Shown here in pieces: positions 44,123 to 53,287 of a DNA stretch of 64,000 nucleotides. The notes below the pieces were generated by a model. It saw only the letters and a program-made list of their open reading frames with translations, made no database searches and had not been told where the DNA came from. Source of the stretch: Pseudomonas sp. PIC25 (GTDB lineage Bacteria > Pseudomonadota > Gammaproteobacteria > Pseudomonadales > Pseudomonadaceae); the NCBI RefSeq assembly GCF_002286785.1, contig NZ_MUJY01000098.1, positions 1 to 64,000 on the forward strand, given 5' to 3'. A program made the translations under genes and the position numbers. Numbering within the stretch: the stretch's first letter is position 1; every line of letters starts with the position of its first letter.

Positions 44123-44318
44123 GGGCGAATAAATTCGCCCCTACCACTCCGTAGTCCGGATAAGCGCAGCGCAATCCGGGAGTCCATTGCCCCCGGATTG
44201 CGCCAAGGCTTATCCGGCTACAAAACCGCGTCCCCATAGAGAGGTCACCGTAGGAACGAATTCATCGCGCAAGGGGGTACGCCGATGTTGCGTCGTCGCG
44301 AATGAATTCGTTCCCACA
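44123..44318. repeat. Cluster of palindromes after cusA (hairpin, type 3 REP, type 1 REP)
   Basis: The 225-bp gap contains a GGGCGAAT-AA-ATTCGCCC hairpin (44123-44140) that may end cusA transcription. A 71-bp inverted repeat of the GTAGCCCGGATAAGCGCAGC type follows (44151-44221), then a type 1 REP pair (44250-44318) with arms GTAGGAACGAATTCATCGCG and its inverted partner. No gene is visible. Confidence 0.75.
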
Positions 44319-44330
44319 AAACTCTCGTCG

Positions 44331-46079
44331 TTACGACGCTGCCTCGTCGCGCAACAACTGGCTCAACACAGCGCGCAGCTTGCCGGGCTTCACCGGTTTG
44401 TTGAGCAGCGGCATACCGAGACTCTGGAGCTGCCGGCGGCAGTCGTCGCTGCGGTCGGCGGTGATCATCACGCAGGGAATTTCACGGCCGAAAAGGCCAC
44501 GCAGGTCGCGGACCACCTCGCAGCCGAGCACGCCGTCGTCCAGATGGTAGTCGGCGAGAATGAGCTCCGGTGCCCTTCCCTGCAGCACGTCCAGCGCCAT
44601 GGTGCGGCCGGTGGCGGTGAGCACCTGGCAGCCCCACTGGCCGAGCAGCGCGGCCATGCTGTCGAGGATGCTCACCTCGTTGTCCAGCACCAACAGGCGG
44701 CGCCCTGGCAGCGGGTCGCCGGTAACCGGCAGGCTCGCCGGCACCTCTTCCGACACCGCCGGCATGTCCGCCGCCAACGGCACCTCGATACTGAACACCG
44801 AGCCGAGCCCCAGTTGCGAGCGGACCCGTACCGGATAGCCGAGCATCTCGGCAATGCGATCGACGATGGCCAGCCCCAGGCCAACGCCCTTGCGTTCCGC
44901 GGCACGGCCGGCGCTGAGCTGGTTGAACTCAAGGAAGATGGCATCGAGCTTGTCGGCCGGAATCCCGCGGCCGGTGTCCCACACTTCCAGACGCAGGGTT
45001 TTCCCCTGCCGACGGCAACCGAGCAAGATGCGGCCCCGCTCGGTGTAGCGGCAGGCATTGCTGAGGAAGTTGCGCAGAATGCGACTGAGCAGACGCGCGT
45101 CGGTGCGGATCGCCAGGTGCGGGATGTGCGCCCGCAGTTCCAGACCGGCCGCCTGGGCCACCGGCTGGAACTCCGAAGCCAGCGGCGCGAGCAGGTCGTC
45201 CAGGCGGTAGACATCGATATCCGGCTTGATCGCCGCCTGGTCCAGCTTGGAGATTTCCAGCAGGTCGGTCAGCAGGTCCTCGGCGCCCTCCAACGCCTGG
45301 TGGGTGCGCTCCACCAGCGTGTGCTCGGCCGTCGGCAAGCTGCGCTCACGCAGGGTCGAGACCAGCAGGCGCGCGGCATTCAGCGGTTGCAGCAGGTCAT
45401 GGCTGGCGGCGGCGAGGTACTTGTCTTTGCTCAGATTGGCGGCCTCGGCCGCGTCGCGGGCCTCGCGCAACTGGCACTCGATGCGCTCACGCTCGGCGAT
45501 CTGCAATTGCAGGTCCCGGTTCAGCGCCTGCAATTCGCGGGTTCGTGCCTCGACACGCTGCTCCAGTTCGTCGTTCAACTGTTGCAGGCGGACGCGGGCC
45601 AGCTTGCGCTCGGTGATGTCGGCGACGAAGCCCTCGATCAGACCATCCTCTTCCCCCGGCTTGAGCAGCAGGTTGATTAGTACATCGATGACTTGGCCGT
45701 CCTGCCTTCGCAGCTGGGTTTCATAGCCGAACAGGCCGGTCTGCCGGCGCAGCACCTCACGGATGCGCTGCAACTCGGCCAGGCCGCCGACGAACAACTG
45801 CTCGGCGCGCTCGGTGAGCGAGCCGAGCAACTCCTGCGGGTCGCCGTAGCCGAGCATCCGCGCCAGCGCCGGGTTGGCCGCGCGCAGCCCTTCGTCCAGG
45901 CTGGCCTGGAAGATGCCGTAGACAGCGTGCTCGAACAGCCATTTGTAGCGGTTGCGCTCGGCCTCCAGCTCCTCCAGGCGTGCGATCAGTTCGGGGTAGT
46001 GGCTCTTGCGGGCGGAGTGGGAGCCCAGGCCGAGCAACTCGGCAACGGCCTGGCCGGGGTCTTCATAGGGCTTCTGCAT
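44331..46079 (-). CDS. ercS: PAS-domain hybrid sensor histidine kinase (ErcS-like)
   Basis: The 582-residue cytoplasmic protein has a PAS domain (about 40-160), a coiled coil (160-215), the kinase H box AAASHDLLQPLN (His227), an ATPase domain, and a C-terminal receiver (about 460-580) with Asp510 in ADYHLDDG and Lys561. There is no transmembrane segment. It overlaps the upstream iron alcohol dehydrogenase gene by 17 nt. In P. aeruginosa the ercA-ercS pair belongs to the regulatory network for ethanol oxidation, which is my basis for the name. Confidence 0.82.
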   Translation of the reverse strand: MQKPYEDPGQAVAELLGLGSHSARKSHYPELIARLEELEAERNRYKWLFEHAVYGIFQASLDEGLRAANPALARMLGYGDPQELLGSLTERAEQLFVGGLAELQRIREVLRRQTGLFGYETQLRRQDGQVIDVLINLLLKPGEEDGLIEGFVADITERKLARVRLQQLNDELEQRVEARTRELQALNRDLQLQIAERERIECQLREARDAAEAANLSKDKYLAAASHDLLQPLNAARLLVSTLRERSLPTAEHTLVERTHQALEGAEDLLTDLLEISKLDQAAIKPDIDVYRLDDLLAPLASEFQPVAQAAGLELRAHIPHLAIRTDARLLSRILRNFLSNACRYTERGRILLGCRRQGKTLRLEVWDTGRGIPADKLDAIFLEFNQLSAGRAAERKGVGLGLAIVDRIAEMLGYPVRVRSQLGLGSVFSIEVPLAADMPAVSEEVPASLPVTGDPLPGRRLLVLDNEVSILDSMAALLGQWGCQVLTATGRTMALDVLQGRAPELILADYHLDDGVLGCEVVRDLRGLFGREIPCVMITADRSDDCRRQLQSLGMPLLNKPVKPGKLRAVLSQLLRDEAAS

Positions 46080-47226
46080 ACACGACTTCGACGTCCCGCA
46101 CCGTGGATTCGCGCGGATTGGTAAGGATGCAGGGATCTTCCATGGCGTGGCGCGAGAGGAACGGGATGTCCGACGTACCGACGCCATGCGGGCCGAGGGT
46201 TTCGCGGAAACCCACCGACTGCTTGAAGCGGATCAGGTAGTCCACCAGGCGCTGGCGGATTTGCGCATGATTGAGGCCCCGCACATCGATGCCGAGGGTC
46301 TCGGCGACCATCCGGAAGCGCTCCGGCGCCGCACTGTAGTTGAACGCCACCACGTGCTCGATCAGCACCGCGTTGCACAGGCCATGGGGCAGGTCGAGGA
46401 AACCGCCGAGGCTATGGGACATGGCGTGAACCGCGCCGAGGATGGCGTTGGAGAACGCCAGGCCGGCCTCCATGCTGCCGAGCATGACCCGCTCGCGCAG
46501 CAGCATGTCGTTGGGATTGGCGATCATGTCCACCAGATTGCCGTTGATCAGGCGCATGGCTTCCAGTGCATGGGAATCGGTGAGCGGCCCGCTGCCGGTG
46601 GAAACGAACGCCTCGATGGCGTGCACCAGGGCATCGATTCCGGTACAGGCGGAGAGGAACGGGTCCATGCTCAGGGTGGTTTCCGGGTCGATCAGCGACA
46701 CATCCGGCACCACCGCCTTGCTGACGATGGAAAACTTCACCCGCTCGAGCTGGTTGGAAATGATCACGAACTGCGAGACGTCCGCCGAGGTGCCGGCGGT
46801 AGTGGGAATCAGAATCAGCGGCGGGCTGGGCACGCGCAGCTTGTCCACCCCCTCGAACTCGAGAATGCTGCGGCCATGGGCAACCACGATGCCGATGCCC
46901 TTGGCGCAGTCCATCGGGCTGCCGCCGCCCACTGCGACGATCAGGTTGCAGCCCTGCTCGCGGTAGAAGTCCGCGCCCTGCATCACCTCTTCCGAGCGCG
47001 GATTGGGCGAGACGTTGGTATAGAGGCAGTAGTCCAGGCCCTGGGCCTGCAGACTGGCCTCGACGTCGGCCACCCAACCGGCGGCCTGCACGCCGGGATC
47101 GGAAACCACCAGCACCTTGCGAGCACCGAAAGTGGTGGCGTAATTGCCGACAGCATGCCGGGACCCGGCACCGAAGATGATTTCCGGTGAGACGAACTTG
47201 CGCAGTTGGCTGATATCGTGGCGCAT
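46063..47226 (-). CDS. ercA: Iron-containing alcohol dehydrogenase family protein (ErcA-like)
   Basis: This 387-residue group III alcohol dehydrogenase has the NAD-binding GGGSPMDCAKG (100-110) and the metal ligands expected at Asp198, His202, His267 and His281 (in GIDALVHAIEAF, GAVHAMSHS and DLPHGL). It may oxidise an alcohol or, as proposed for ErcA, act as a sensor-linked enzyme in alcohol-responsive signalling. The gene overlaps the histidine kinase gene, which supports a shared role. No exa/qed genes are in the window. Confidence 0.85.
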   Translation of the reverse strand: MRHDISQLRKFVSPEIIFGAGSRHAVGNYATTFGARKVLVVSDPGVQAAGWVADVEASLQAQGLDYCLYTNVSPNPRSEEVMQGADFYREQGCNLIVAVGGGSPMDCAKGIGIVVAHGRSILEFEGVDKLRVPSPPLILIPTTAGTSADVSQFVIISNQLERVKFSIVSKAVVPDVSLIDPETTLSMDPFLSACTGIDALVHAIEAFVSTGSGPLTDSHALEAMRLINGNLVDMIANPNDMLLRERVMLGSMEAGLAFSNAILGAVHAMSHSLGGFLDLPHGLCNAVLIEHVVAFNYSAAPERFRMVAETLGIDVRGLNHAQIRQRLVDYLIRFKQSVGFRETLGPHGVGTSDIPFLSRHAMEDPCILTNPRESTVRDVEVVYAEAL

Positions 47227-47345
47227 ACGGCGGCCTGATTCTTGTAGTTATGGGATATGCCGTCAGCCTACTGCATTCCCCTGGCAATGCAATCCGACAA
47301 GGGTCGCAGGCGATGGGAGGAGCGGCCTCGCTTCGCAGTCTGCCC

Positions 47346-47370
47346 CTGTGGGAACGAATTCATTCGCGAT
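47346..47370. repeat. Single type 1 REP arm
   Basis: CTGTGGGAACGAATTCATTC at 47346, running on to CGCGA, matches the REP arm at 5597-5620 with one substitution. It lacks a good inverted partner and lies between the GntR gene end and the ercA-like start. Confidence 0.6.
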
Positions 47371-47387
47371 GGCGCGGCTCCACAACC

Positions 47388-48137
47388 TCACGCCTGCTGC
47401 GACTCGGCTTCCTCATGGGCCTGGCGCAGCCGCTCGCGGCTGTTGGTCAGGTGCAGGCGCATGGCCGCGCGGGCGGCATCGGAGTCCTGGCGGGCGATGG
47501 CTTCGTAAATCTCCTCGTGCTCGCGGGTCAGACGCGCCAGGTAGCTCGGCTGGTCGTCATGGCTGATGCGCGCCGAATTGACCCGGGTCCGCGGGATGAT
47601 GCTGGTGCCCAGGTGGGTCATGATGTCGGTGAAATAGCGGTTGCCAGTGGATTTTGCGATCTGCAGGTGGAACTGGAAGTCTGACGACACCGCGTCGCTG
47701 GCATGAGCCACGCTCTGCTTCATCGCATCCAGCGCGGCACGCATGGCCGCCAGTTGCTCGTCGGTGCGACGCTGGGCCGCGAGGCCGGCCGACTCCACTT
47801 CGAGGCTGATGCGCAGTTCGAGAATGGCCAGCACGTCGCGCAGCGTGACGATGGTCGCCGGATCGATGCGGAAGCCACTGGGGCTCGGCGTGTCCAGCAC
47901 GAAGGTGCCGATGCCGTGACGGGTTTCCACCAACCCCGCGGCCTGCAGGCGGGAGATCGCCTCGCGCACCACGGTCCGGCTGACGCCCTGGGCCTCCATG
48001 ATCGCCGATTCGGTGGGCAACTTCTGCCCGCGCTTGATCACGCCGTCGCTGATCTGTTGGGAAAGCTCCGCCACCAGCTCCTGCGCCAGACTACGATGTT
48101 TGCGACGGGGACGCGGCTGACTGCTCTGATTGTCCAT
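47388..48137 (-). CDS. GntR-family regulator, FCD/FadR subfamily
   Basis: The 249-residue protein has an N-terminal winged helix (about 15-80; GQKLPTESAIMEAQGVSRTV then VREAISRLQAAGLVETRHGI) and a C-terminal helical FCD ligand-binding domain (about 95-235) with the metal-binding Asp and His pattern (SDFQFHLQIA, LTREHEEIYEAI). It is divergent from an aldose 1-epimerase gene with a 128-bp gap that includes GTTGTACGATGAC at 48191-48203, a possible half operator. Control of a sugar or sugar-acid pathway is likely but not provable here. Confidence 0.85.
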   Translation of the reverse strand: MDNQSSQPRPRRKHRSLAQELVAELSQQISDGVIKRGQKLPTESAIMEAQGVSRTVVREAISRLQAAGLVETRHGIGTFVLDTPSPSGFRIDPATIVTLRDVLAILELRISLEVESAGLAAQRRTDEQLAAMRAALDAMKQSVAHASDAVSSDFQFHLQIAKSTGNRYFTDIMTHLGTSIIPRTRVNSARISHDDQPSYLARLTREHEEIYEAIARQDSDAARAAMRLHLTNSRERLRQAHEEAESQQA

Positions 48138-48265
48138 CTCGAACCCTTAAATCCACATTGACGGCATGGTTGCCATCATAGCCCAAGGCAGTTGTACGAT
48201 GACACCTCTCTTGGCAGTCTTGCCGCGGCCCGACAACAATTTCAAGAAAAAACGGTGATGCCCCG

Positions 48266-49135
48266 ATGAGCTTGCAACTGCTGACCCTGGAAGACGAGCT
48301 GAGCCACGTAGCCCTGGCCCCGGAAATCGGCGGCAGTCTGGTCAACTGGACCCTGCGCGCCAATGGTCGGCCGCTGCTGCGGCCGAGCGCGGAAGACCGG
48401 CTGGACGGCATCACGCCGCGACAATTGGCCTGCTACCCGCTGGCACCCTGGTCCAACCGCATCGCCGAGGGTGGCTTCGACAATCCGGACGGCTGGCTGG
48501 CGCTGGCACCCAACACCCCCCACGATCCCTACCCGATCCACGGCAGCGCCTGGCAGCAACCCTGGCGCGCCATCGAATGCCTGTCGCGCCAAGCCCTCCT
48601 ACGGCTGGACAGCCACGAGCCGTTCCCCTATCGGGCGGAGCTGCGCGTGCAACTGATCGACGGCAGCCTGAGCCTGGCCCTGAGCGTCACCCACCAGGGC
48701 GAGCATCCCACTTGGTATGGTCTCGGCCTGCACCCGTACTTCCCGCGCGGCCCGCAAACCCAGTTGCAGGCCAGCGCGCAGCAGGTCTGGATCGGCGCAG
48801 CGGATCGCCTGCCCGATCACCAGGAAGACATTCCACCGAGCTGGCGCTTCGACCAACCACGCCCCCTGCCCGACGAACGCATCGACCACGCCTTCTCAGG
48901 CTGGGACGGCCGCTTCCGCCTGCTGGAACCCGAAGCGGGCTACCAGCTCGAAGGCCGCGCCAGCGGCTGCGACCATTTCCTGTTCTACACCCCGCCGCAG
49001 CAGGACTTCTTCTGCATCGAACCGGTGACCCACCCGATCAACGCCCACCATTTGCCCGGCCGACCGGGACTGAGGCTGTTGGCCAGGGGCGAAACGATGA
49101 AGATGGGACTGACATTGACGTATCGGGAGGTGTGA
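48266..49135 (+). CDS. Aldose 1-epimerase (mutarotase) family protein
   Basis: The 289-residue beta-sandwich protein resembles the GalM family: NRIAEGGF, NTPHDPYPIHGSAW with the catalytic-type His, LGLHPYFPRGPQ with the second His, and a Glu in FCIEPVTHPINA. Such enzymes interconvert sugar anomers. The gene is divergent from a GntR regulator, which probably controls it. No permease or kinase sits beside it, so the sugar is unknown. Confidence 0.85.
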   Translation: MSLQLLTLEDELSHVALAPEIGGSLVNWTLRANGRPLLRPSAEDRLDGITPRQLACYPLAPWSNRIAEGGFDNPDGWLALAPNTPHDPYPIHGSAWQQPWRAIECLSRQALLRLDSHEPFPYRAELRVQLIDGSLSLALSVTHQGEHPTWYGLGLHPYFPRGPQTQLQASAQQVWIGAADRLPDHQEDIPPSWRFDQPRPLPDERIDHAFSGWDGRFRLLEPEAGYQLEGRASGCDHFLFYTPPQQDFFCIEPVTHPINAHHLPGRPGLRLLARGETMKMGLTLTYREV

Positions 49136-49177
49136 GGGTGGAGAGCGAGACTATCCGCTCCCCTCACCCCTCACGCC

Positions 49178-50080
49178 TCACCACTCCAACCGCAACCGGC
49201 TTTCGAAACGGCGTGCCTCGCCGGTCACAGGGTCATCGAAGGCCAGGCTGCGGGCCAGCAGTTTCAGTGGGCGGCTGTAATCGTCCTGGCTGCGCGGGAC
49301 GCGCTCGGTCAGTTCCGGGTAGAAGGGGTCATTGCATAGCCCGGCACCAAGGGCGGCCATATGCAGGCGTAGTTGGTGCTTTTTCCCGCTGATCGGGTGC
49401 AGCGCATAACGCCACAGCGCACCGTTGCGTTCGAGCACGTCGATCTGGGTCTCACTGTTGGCCGGCCCCTCCTCCGCTTCGCGCATACGGAAGAAAGGCT
49501 CGCCGGCGACCATCCGGCTGCGGTGCATCCGAGGGAAATCGAGGCCGGGGAGCGCCGGGGCGATGGCTTCGTAGGTCTTGTCGATCCGCCGGTCGCGGAA
49601 CAGTGCCTGATAAGCCGCGCGGCTCGCCGGGTTGGCGGAAAACAGCACCAGCCCGGCGGTCAGCCGGTCGATGCGATGCAGCGGCGAAAGCTGCGGGTTG
49701 CCGAGCCGGCGGATCAACCGCGCCAAGAGGGTTTCCTCGACGTATTCGCCGGAGGGCATCACCGGCAGGAAGTGCGGTTTGTCCGCCACCACCAGATGTT
49801 CGTCGACGAACAGGACCTGCTCCTCGAAGGGGATAGACGTTTCCTTCGGCACCTCACGGAAATAGTGCACACGCAGCCCCACCTGGTAGGGATGATCGGG
49901 GCCGATCGGTTGTCCGTCGCTATCCAGCACCCGCCCACGGGCCATGCGATCGAGCCAGACGTCACGGCCGATGGCATGGAAGTGTGCGCAAAGACACTCC
50001 AGCACCGTCGCCCACGGGCCCTGCGGCAGGTGCAAAGTGCTCGGGCGGAGGCCGTTGGAAGGATGAAGACGATCGGTCAT
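49178..50080 (-). CDS. RluA-family RNA pseudouridine synthase
   Basis: The 300-residue enzyme has HRIDRLTAGLVLFS with the catalytic Asp138, KPHFLPVMPSG (101-111) and HPISGKKHQLRLHM, the classical RluA motifs. It converts uridine to pseudouridine in rRNA or tRNA. I set the start at ATG 50080; a longer frame reaching 50251 runs into the divergent isochorismatase gene. The specific RNA target is unknown. Confidence 0.88.
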   Translation of the reverse strand: MTDRLHPSNGLRPSTLHLPQGPWATVLECLCAHFHAIGRDVWLDRMARGRVLDSDGQPIGPDHPYQVGLRVHYFREVPKETSIPFEEQVLFVDEHLVVADKPHFLPVMPSGEYVEETLLARLIRRLGNPQLSPLHRIDRLTAGLVLFSANPASRAAYQALFRDRRIDKTYEAIAPALPGLDFPRMHRSRMVAGEPFFRMREAEEGPANSETQIDVLERNGALWRYALHPISGKKHQLRLHMAALGAGLCNDPFYPELTERVPRSQDDYSRPLKLLARSLAFDDPVTGEARRFESRLRLEW

Positions 50081-50234
50081 GGCACAGGTCGGTCGGGAAA
50101 GACGCGCATTAGGCCGCAGCCATCCGGCCCCGTCAAAGCCTGGCGGACCGGGGGCGCAACTGTTGCGACGGATACGAGTCCACCTGTGGTGAACCTGTCG
50201 AAGAAGCCGGGCGGCGGCCCGGACGGAGGTACTT

Positions 50235-50810
50235 ATGCATACCGCCTTCATCGGCCTGGACTACATCGTCGATATCATGCACCCGAGCGGCAAGATCGCC
50301 CGCGCCGCCAGCCAGGCGAGCGAGCGCGACGTCATCGGCAAGGCCAACCGCGTGCTGGCCATTGCCCGGGAGAGGGATTGGCTGCGAGTACTGGTCAAGG
50401 TCGGCTTCGCACCTAGCTATCAGGACCAGCCGAAAGCCTCGCCGATGTTCGGCAAGGCCCATGAAATCGGTGCTCTTGCGCTGGGCGCCAAAGGCACCGA
50501 GCTCCACCCGCAGCTGGATGTCGGCAACGATTGCCTAGTGGTGATCAAGCCACGCATAAGCGGCTTCTATGGCACCTCGCTGGACGCGATCCTGCGCGCG
50601 AACCACATCCAGCGCCTGGTGGTCGCCGGGGTCAGCAGCACCTGGGCGGTACAGAGCACCGTGCGCGACGGGCATGACCGCGATTACGAAGTCATCGTGG
50701 TGGAGGATGCCTGCGCCGCGGCCAGCCAGGACGAACACGATGCCTCGATGCAGATGCTCGGCACCATTGCCAGGGTGGTGACGAGCGAAGCGCTGGTGGA
50801 GTTGATGTAG
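50235..50810 (+). CDS. Isochorismatase-fold protein lacking the catalytic cysteine
   Basis: The 191-residue protein has the cysteine-hydrolase fold: Asp9 in LDYIVD, Lys105 in VIKPRISGFYGTSLD, and the cis-peptide loop GVSSTWAVQSTVRDG, where the expected nucleophile Cys is Ala138. Family enzymes hydrolyse isochorismate, nicotinamide or N-carbamoyl amides. Without Cys the protein cannot use the thioester route and may bind a ligand or act by another mechanism. GGAGG stands five bases before ATG 50235. It appears to be transcribed alone. Confidence 0.82.
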   Translation: MHTAFIGLDYIVDIMHPSGKIARAASQASERDVIGKANRVLAIARERDWLRVLVKVGFAPSYQDQPKASPMFGKAHEIGALALGAKGTELHPQLDVGNDCLVVIKPRISGFYGTSLDAILRANHIQRLVVAGVSSTWAVQSTVRDGHDRDYEVIVVEDACAAASQDEHDASMQMLGTIARVVTSEALVELM

Positions 50811-50828
50811 CGATTTCGGTAGTCACAA

Positions 50829-50889
50829 ACTCTGCCCGCGACTCGACAGTCGGTCGGGGACGCGGTTCGCCAGCAGAGCTGGCTCCTAC
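50829..50889. repeat. Degenerate type 2 REP
   Basis: CTCTGCCCGCGACTCG and TTCGCCAGCAGAGCTGGCTC followed by CTA are the two arms of the type 2 element also found at 28568-28629 and 63387-63454; the left arm is eroded. The 115-bp gap holds nothing else. Confidence 0.55.
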
Positions 50890-50925
50890 ATGAGCGGTCA
50901 ACGGACGGACGAAGGAGTTCGTCCG

Positions 50926-51354
50926 TCAGACGTGGACGCCGCTCTCGCGCTCCCAGGCGCAACGGACCCGCAGCTCGCCCTCACGCGGGCTGTGGAAACC
51001 GCTCTCCGACTCCCAGCGGAAGATGTGGCTGCCGTTCAGTTCGGTTTCCAAGTGCACCACCGCACTGGCCCAGTAGAGCTGCTTGAGCAGCGCCTCGAAC
51101 TCCTGCACCCAGAGCTTCCACTCGTACTCCACCGTCTGGTAGCTGGCGCCGAAGTGGATCACCTGGGTCCGGTAGAGGCCCGCGCCGGGGAGGTCGCAGA
51201 AGGAGAACATTTCCCGGCCGAGGAACGGCCAGGCTTCGCCGCCGGGCAGGCTGGCCAGTATCCGATGGTTGGTTTCGCGGCGCAGGATGCGCTGGTCCGG
51301 GTTATCGGACGGCCAGTCACGGATGCAGCCATAGACAATGGATTCGGACTCCAC
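50926..51354 (-). CDS. Uncharacterised 142-residue protein
   Basis: I do not recognise this family with confidence. The protein is soluble, without signal peptide or membrane helices, and rich in Trp, Tyr and acidic residues (IVYGCIRDWPSDNPDQ, YEWKLWVQEFEALLKQLYWA). GTG 51354 is the start, with AGGAG seven bases upstream, and the codon use is like its neighbours, so it is a real gene. The compact acidic, Trp-rich character resembles some immunity-type proteins, but that is only an impression. Confidence 0.7.
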   Translation of the reverse strand: MESESIVYGCIRDWPSDNPDQRILRRETNHRILASLPGGEAWPFLGREMFSFCDLPGAGLYRTQVIHFGASYQTVEYEWKLWVQEFEALLKQLYWASAVVHLETELNGSHIFRWESESGFHSPREGELRVRCAWERESGVHV

Positions 51355-51462
51355 GCGGGCACTCCTGGAAATGGACGCAGCCTTCTAACACAGGGCAAGG
51401 CCGAGGCCAAGGAACTGGCACTCGGCTTGAACAGGTCGAGTCCGAAGCGTCGCCGTCCGGCG

Positions 51463-52635
51463 TTATGAGGTGGACGAACGGCTCGCCCGCGGATGCAGCC
51501 GCCAGGCCAGCACACACATCAGCAGCGCCAGCAGGGTGAGCACCAGGAACGGCAGGCGGTAGGTGCCGGAGAGGTCGCGGCCGAGGCCGGCGAGCACCGG
51601 GGTCAGGCAGCCCAGGCTGTAGCCGGCGCAGAGCATCATCGCCGTCCAGCGGCTGACCGCCAGGGGCGTCTTCACTTCATACATCGGCAGCACCAGAGAT
51701 AGGGCAAAGGAGCCGCTGAGACCGAAGCCCATGAGTAGCGCCCAGAACTCCGGTACGAAGGTCGGGAAGAAAGTGATCATGCCCAAGCACAGCGACGACG
51801 ACAGGCCGCAGGCCAGCAAGAGCTGGTAGCGCTTGTCGAAACGCTGGGCCAGCCAGGGCACCAGGTAGGCGCTGGCCAAACCAATCAACATGAACAGACT
51901 GAACAGGCTGTTGGCCCGCAGCAGGCTCATGCCGGCTTCGTGGTAGCGCGCCACCAGCCAAGTGGTCAAGGCGTAGAACAGTCCGGCCTGGATGGCGAAG
52001 AACCCGGTGATCAGCCAGGCGCGTGGCTCGCGCCAGGGCAAACCACCCGCCGCGCCCCCTTCCTGCGCGGTTTCCCGCAGGTTCGGCAGGCGCACCCAGA
52101 GCAGCACGGCGACGGCCGCCGGCAGAGCCCAAATGGCCAGGCCGTAGGTCCAGTCATCGCCCAGCAGCGCCACGGCCGGAGCCGTCAGCACCGCTCCACC
52201 GGCGCCGCCGATGGCCATGCTGAACGAATACCAACCCACCACGCGCCCGATATGGCCGACGAAATGACGCTTGATGAAACCGGACAGCAGCGGCCCGGCG
52301 ACGGCGATACCGGCGCCCAGCAGCACAGCGCTGCCGATCAGCACGGCACTGGCATGCCCCAGCAGGCGCAGCAGAAGTGCCCCGAGGATCATCCCCAGGC
52401 AGACAGCGATGATGCGCTCCAAGCCAAAACGCAACGCCAGACGCGGCGCCAACGGCGCAAGCAGGCCCATGCAGAGTACCGGCAACGCGGTGGTCAGGCT
52501 GATCAGGCCACGGCTGAGCGCCAGCTCATCGGCGATCCGTTCGATCAGGGGAGCAAAGGAGGTGATGCCGGGGCGCAGGTTGATCGCCGCCAGCACCAGG
52601 GCTAGCATCAGCATGGCCCGGGATACGGCTTTCAC
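51463..52635 (-). CDS. MFS transporter of the CynX/NimT family
   Basis: The protein (390 residues from GTG 52635) has twelve hydrophobic segments and the subfamily start LALVLAAINLRPGITSFAPL. CynX-like members transport cyanate, nitroimidazoles or other small anions or drugs. The start is uncertain: the frame reaches a TTG at 52647, and ATG 52614 is also possible; I chose GTG 52635 because GGAA stands six bases before it. No cyanase gene is adjacent. Confidence 0.8.
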   Translation of the reverse strand: MKAVSRAMLMLALVLAAINLRPGITSFAPLIERIADELALSRGLISLTTALPVLCMGLLAPLAPRLALRFGLERIIAVCLGMILGALLLRLLGHASAVLIGSAVLLGAGIAVAGPLLSGFIKRHFVGHIGRVVGWYSFSMAIGGAGGAVLTAPAVALLGDDWTYGLAIWALPAAVAVLLWVRLPNLRETAQEGGAAGGLPWREPRAWLITGFFAIQAGLFYALTTWLVARYHEAGMSLLRANSLFSLFMLIGLASAYLVPWLAQRFDKRYQLLLACGLSSSLCLGMITFFPTFVPEFWALLMGFGLSGSFALSLVLPMYEVKTPLAVSRWTAMMLCAGYSLGCLTPVLAGLGRDLSGTYRLPFLVLTLLALLMCVLAWRLHPRASRSSTS

Positions 52636-52822
52636 AGGGTGTTCCAACGATTTGCGGCTGGCAGGCCGGAAGCGGGAACCCTACCCGGACAGACTGTTCC
52701 AGGCAAGGGAAAGCTGACCATAAGGACAACTTGAAAGAAAGAGGATTGACTTCTGGGGCGGATGAAGTCGCTCTGTCGGTGCCAGGAGCTTTCTGGTCGA
52801 TCTTTCCTTTGTGCGAGGTCAA

Positions 52823-53219
52823 ACCCTCTTCCCCGGCCCCTCTCCCCTAAAGGAGAGAGGCGGAGATATTCGTGCCGCCTGTCCTGATGAAATGACCCTA
52901 ACGTTTTGGCATTGCCAGAAGGTTCGCAGAAGAGGTGGGACCCACGCGGACGCCCCGTCAGGAGGCCGAGCGGAATCGTCGTGTAGGGGGACGAGCGGCA
53001 TGGATGCCGCGAGAGGCGCGATTTGCCAGGGATGGCCCTTCGTGCGGGGCTGCCGAGGTCGGCCCCCGGAACGGCGATGGAGGGAGGGAACTCCGGCGTA
53101 GCCGGGGCCGGATGTCGGGGCAAACCGTCTTGGTTACCTTCTGGGGCGACTGCAAGAAGTAACTCGCCGGGGGGCGAAACAAGAAGTCCCTACTGAACTC
53201 AGTAATCGGTTTGACTCAG
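52823..53219 (-). repeat. Dispersed ~390-bp repeat, copy B (inverted relative to copy A)
   Basis: This block is the reverse complement of 37341-37719 with scattered differences and a 75-bp identical core (52949-53023). It lies in a 698-bp gap (52636-53333) with no convincing gene. Like copy A it includes the near-palindrome GGCATGGATGCC, a CTCTCC/GGAGAG end, and the shared outer motif that ends in CTCGCCGGGGGGCGAAAC. Confidence 0.85.
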
Positions 53220-53287
53220 AACCTTCTGATAACATTTAACGCAGACAGAACCAAGAAGTTCGCCCATACACGGAGCGAATTCATTCG

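Noticed and set aside
44331-47226. Calling the ercA/ercS pair part of a full ethanol-oxidation (exa) cluster
   Set aside because: No PQQ-dependent dehydrogenase, cytochrome or response regulator gene lies beside them in the window.
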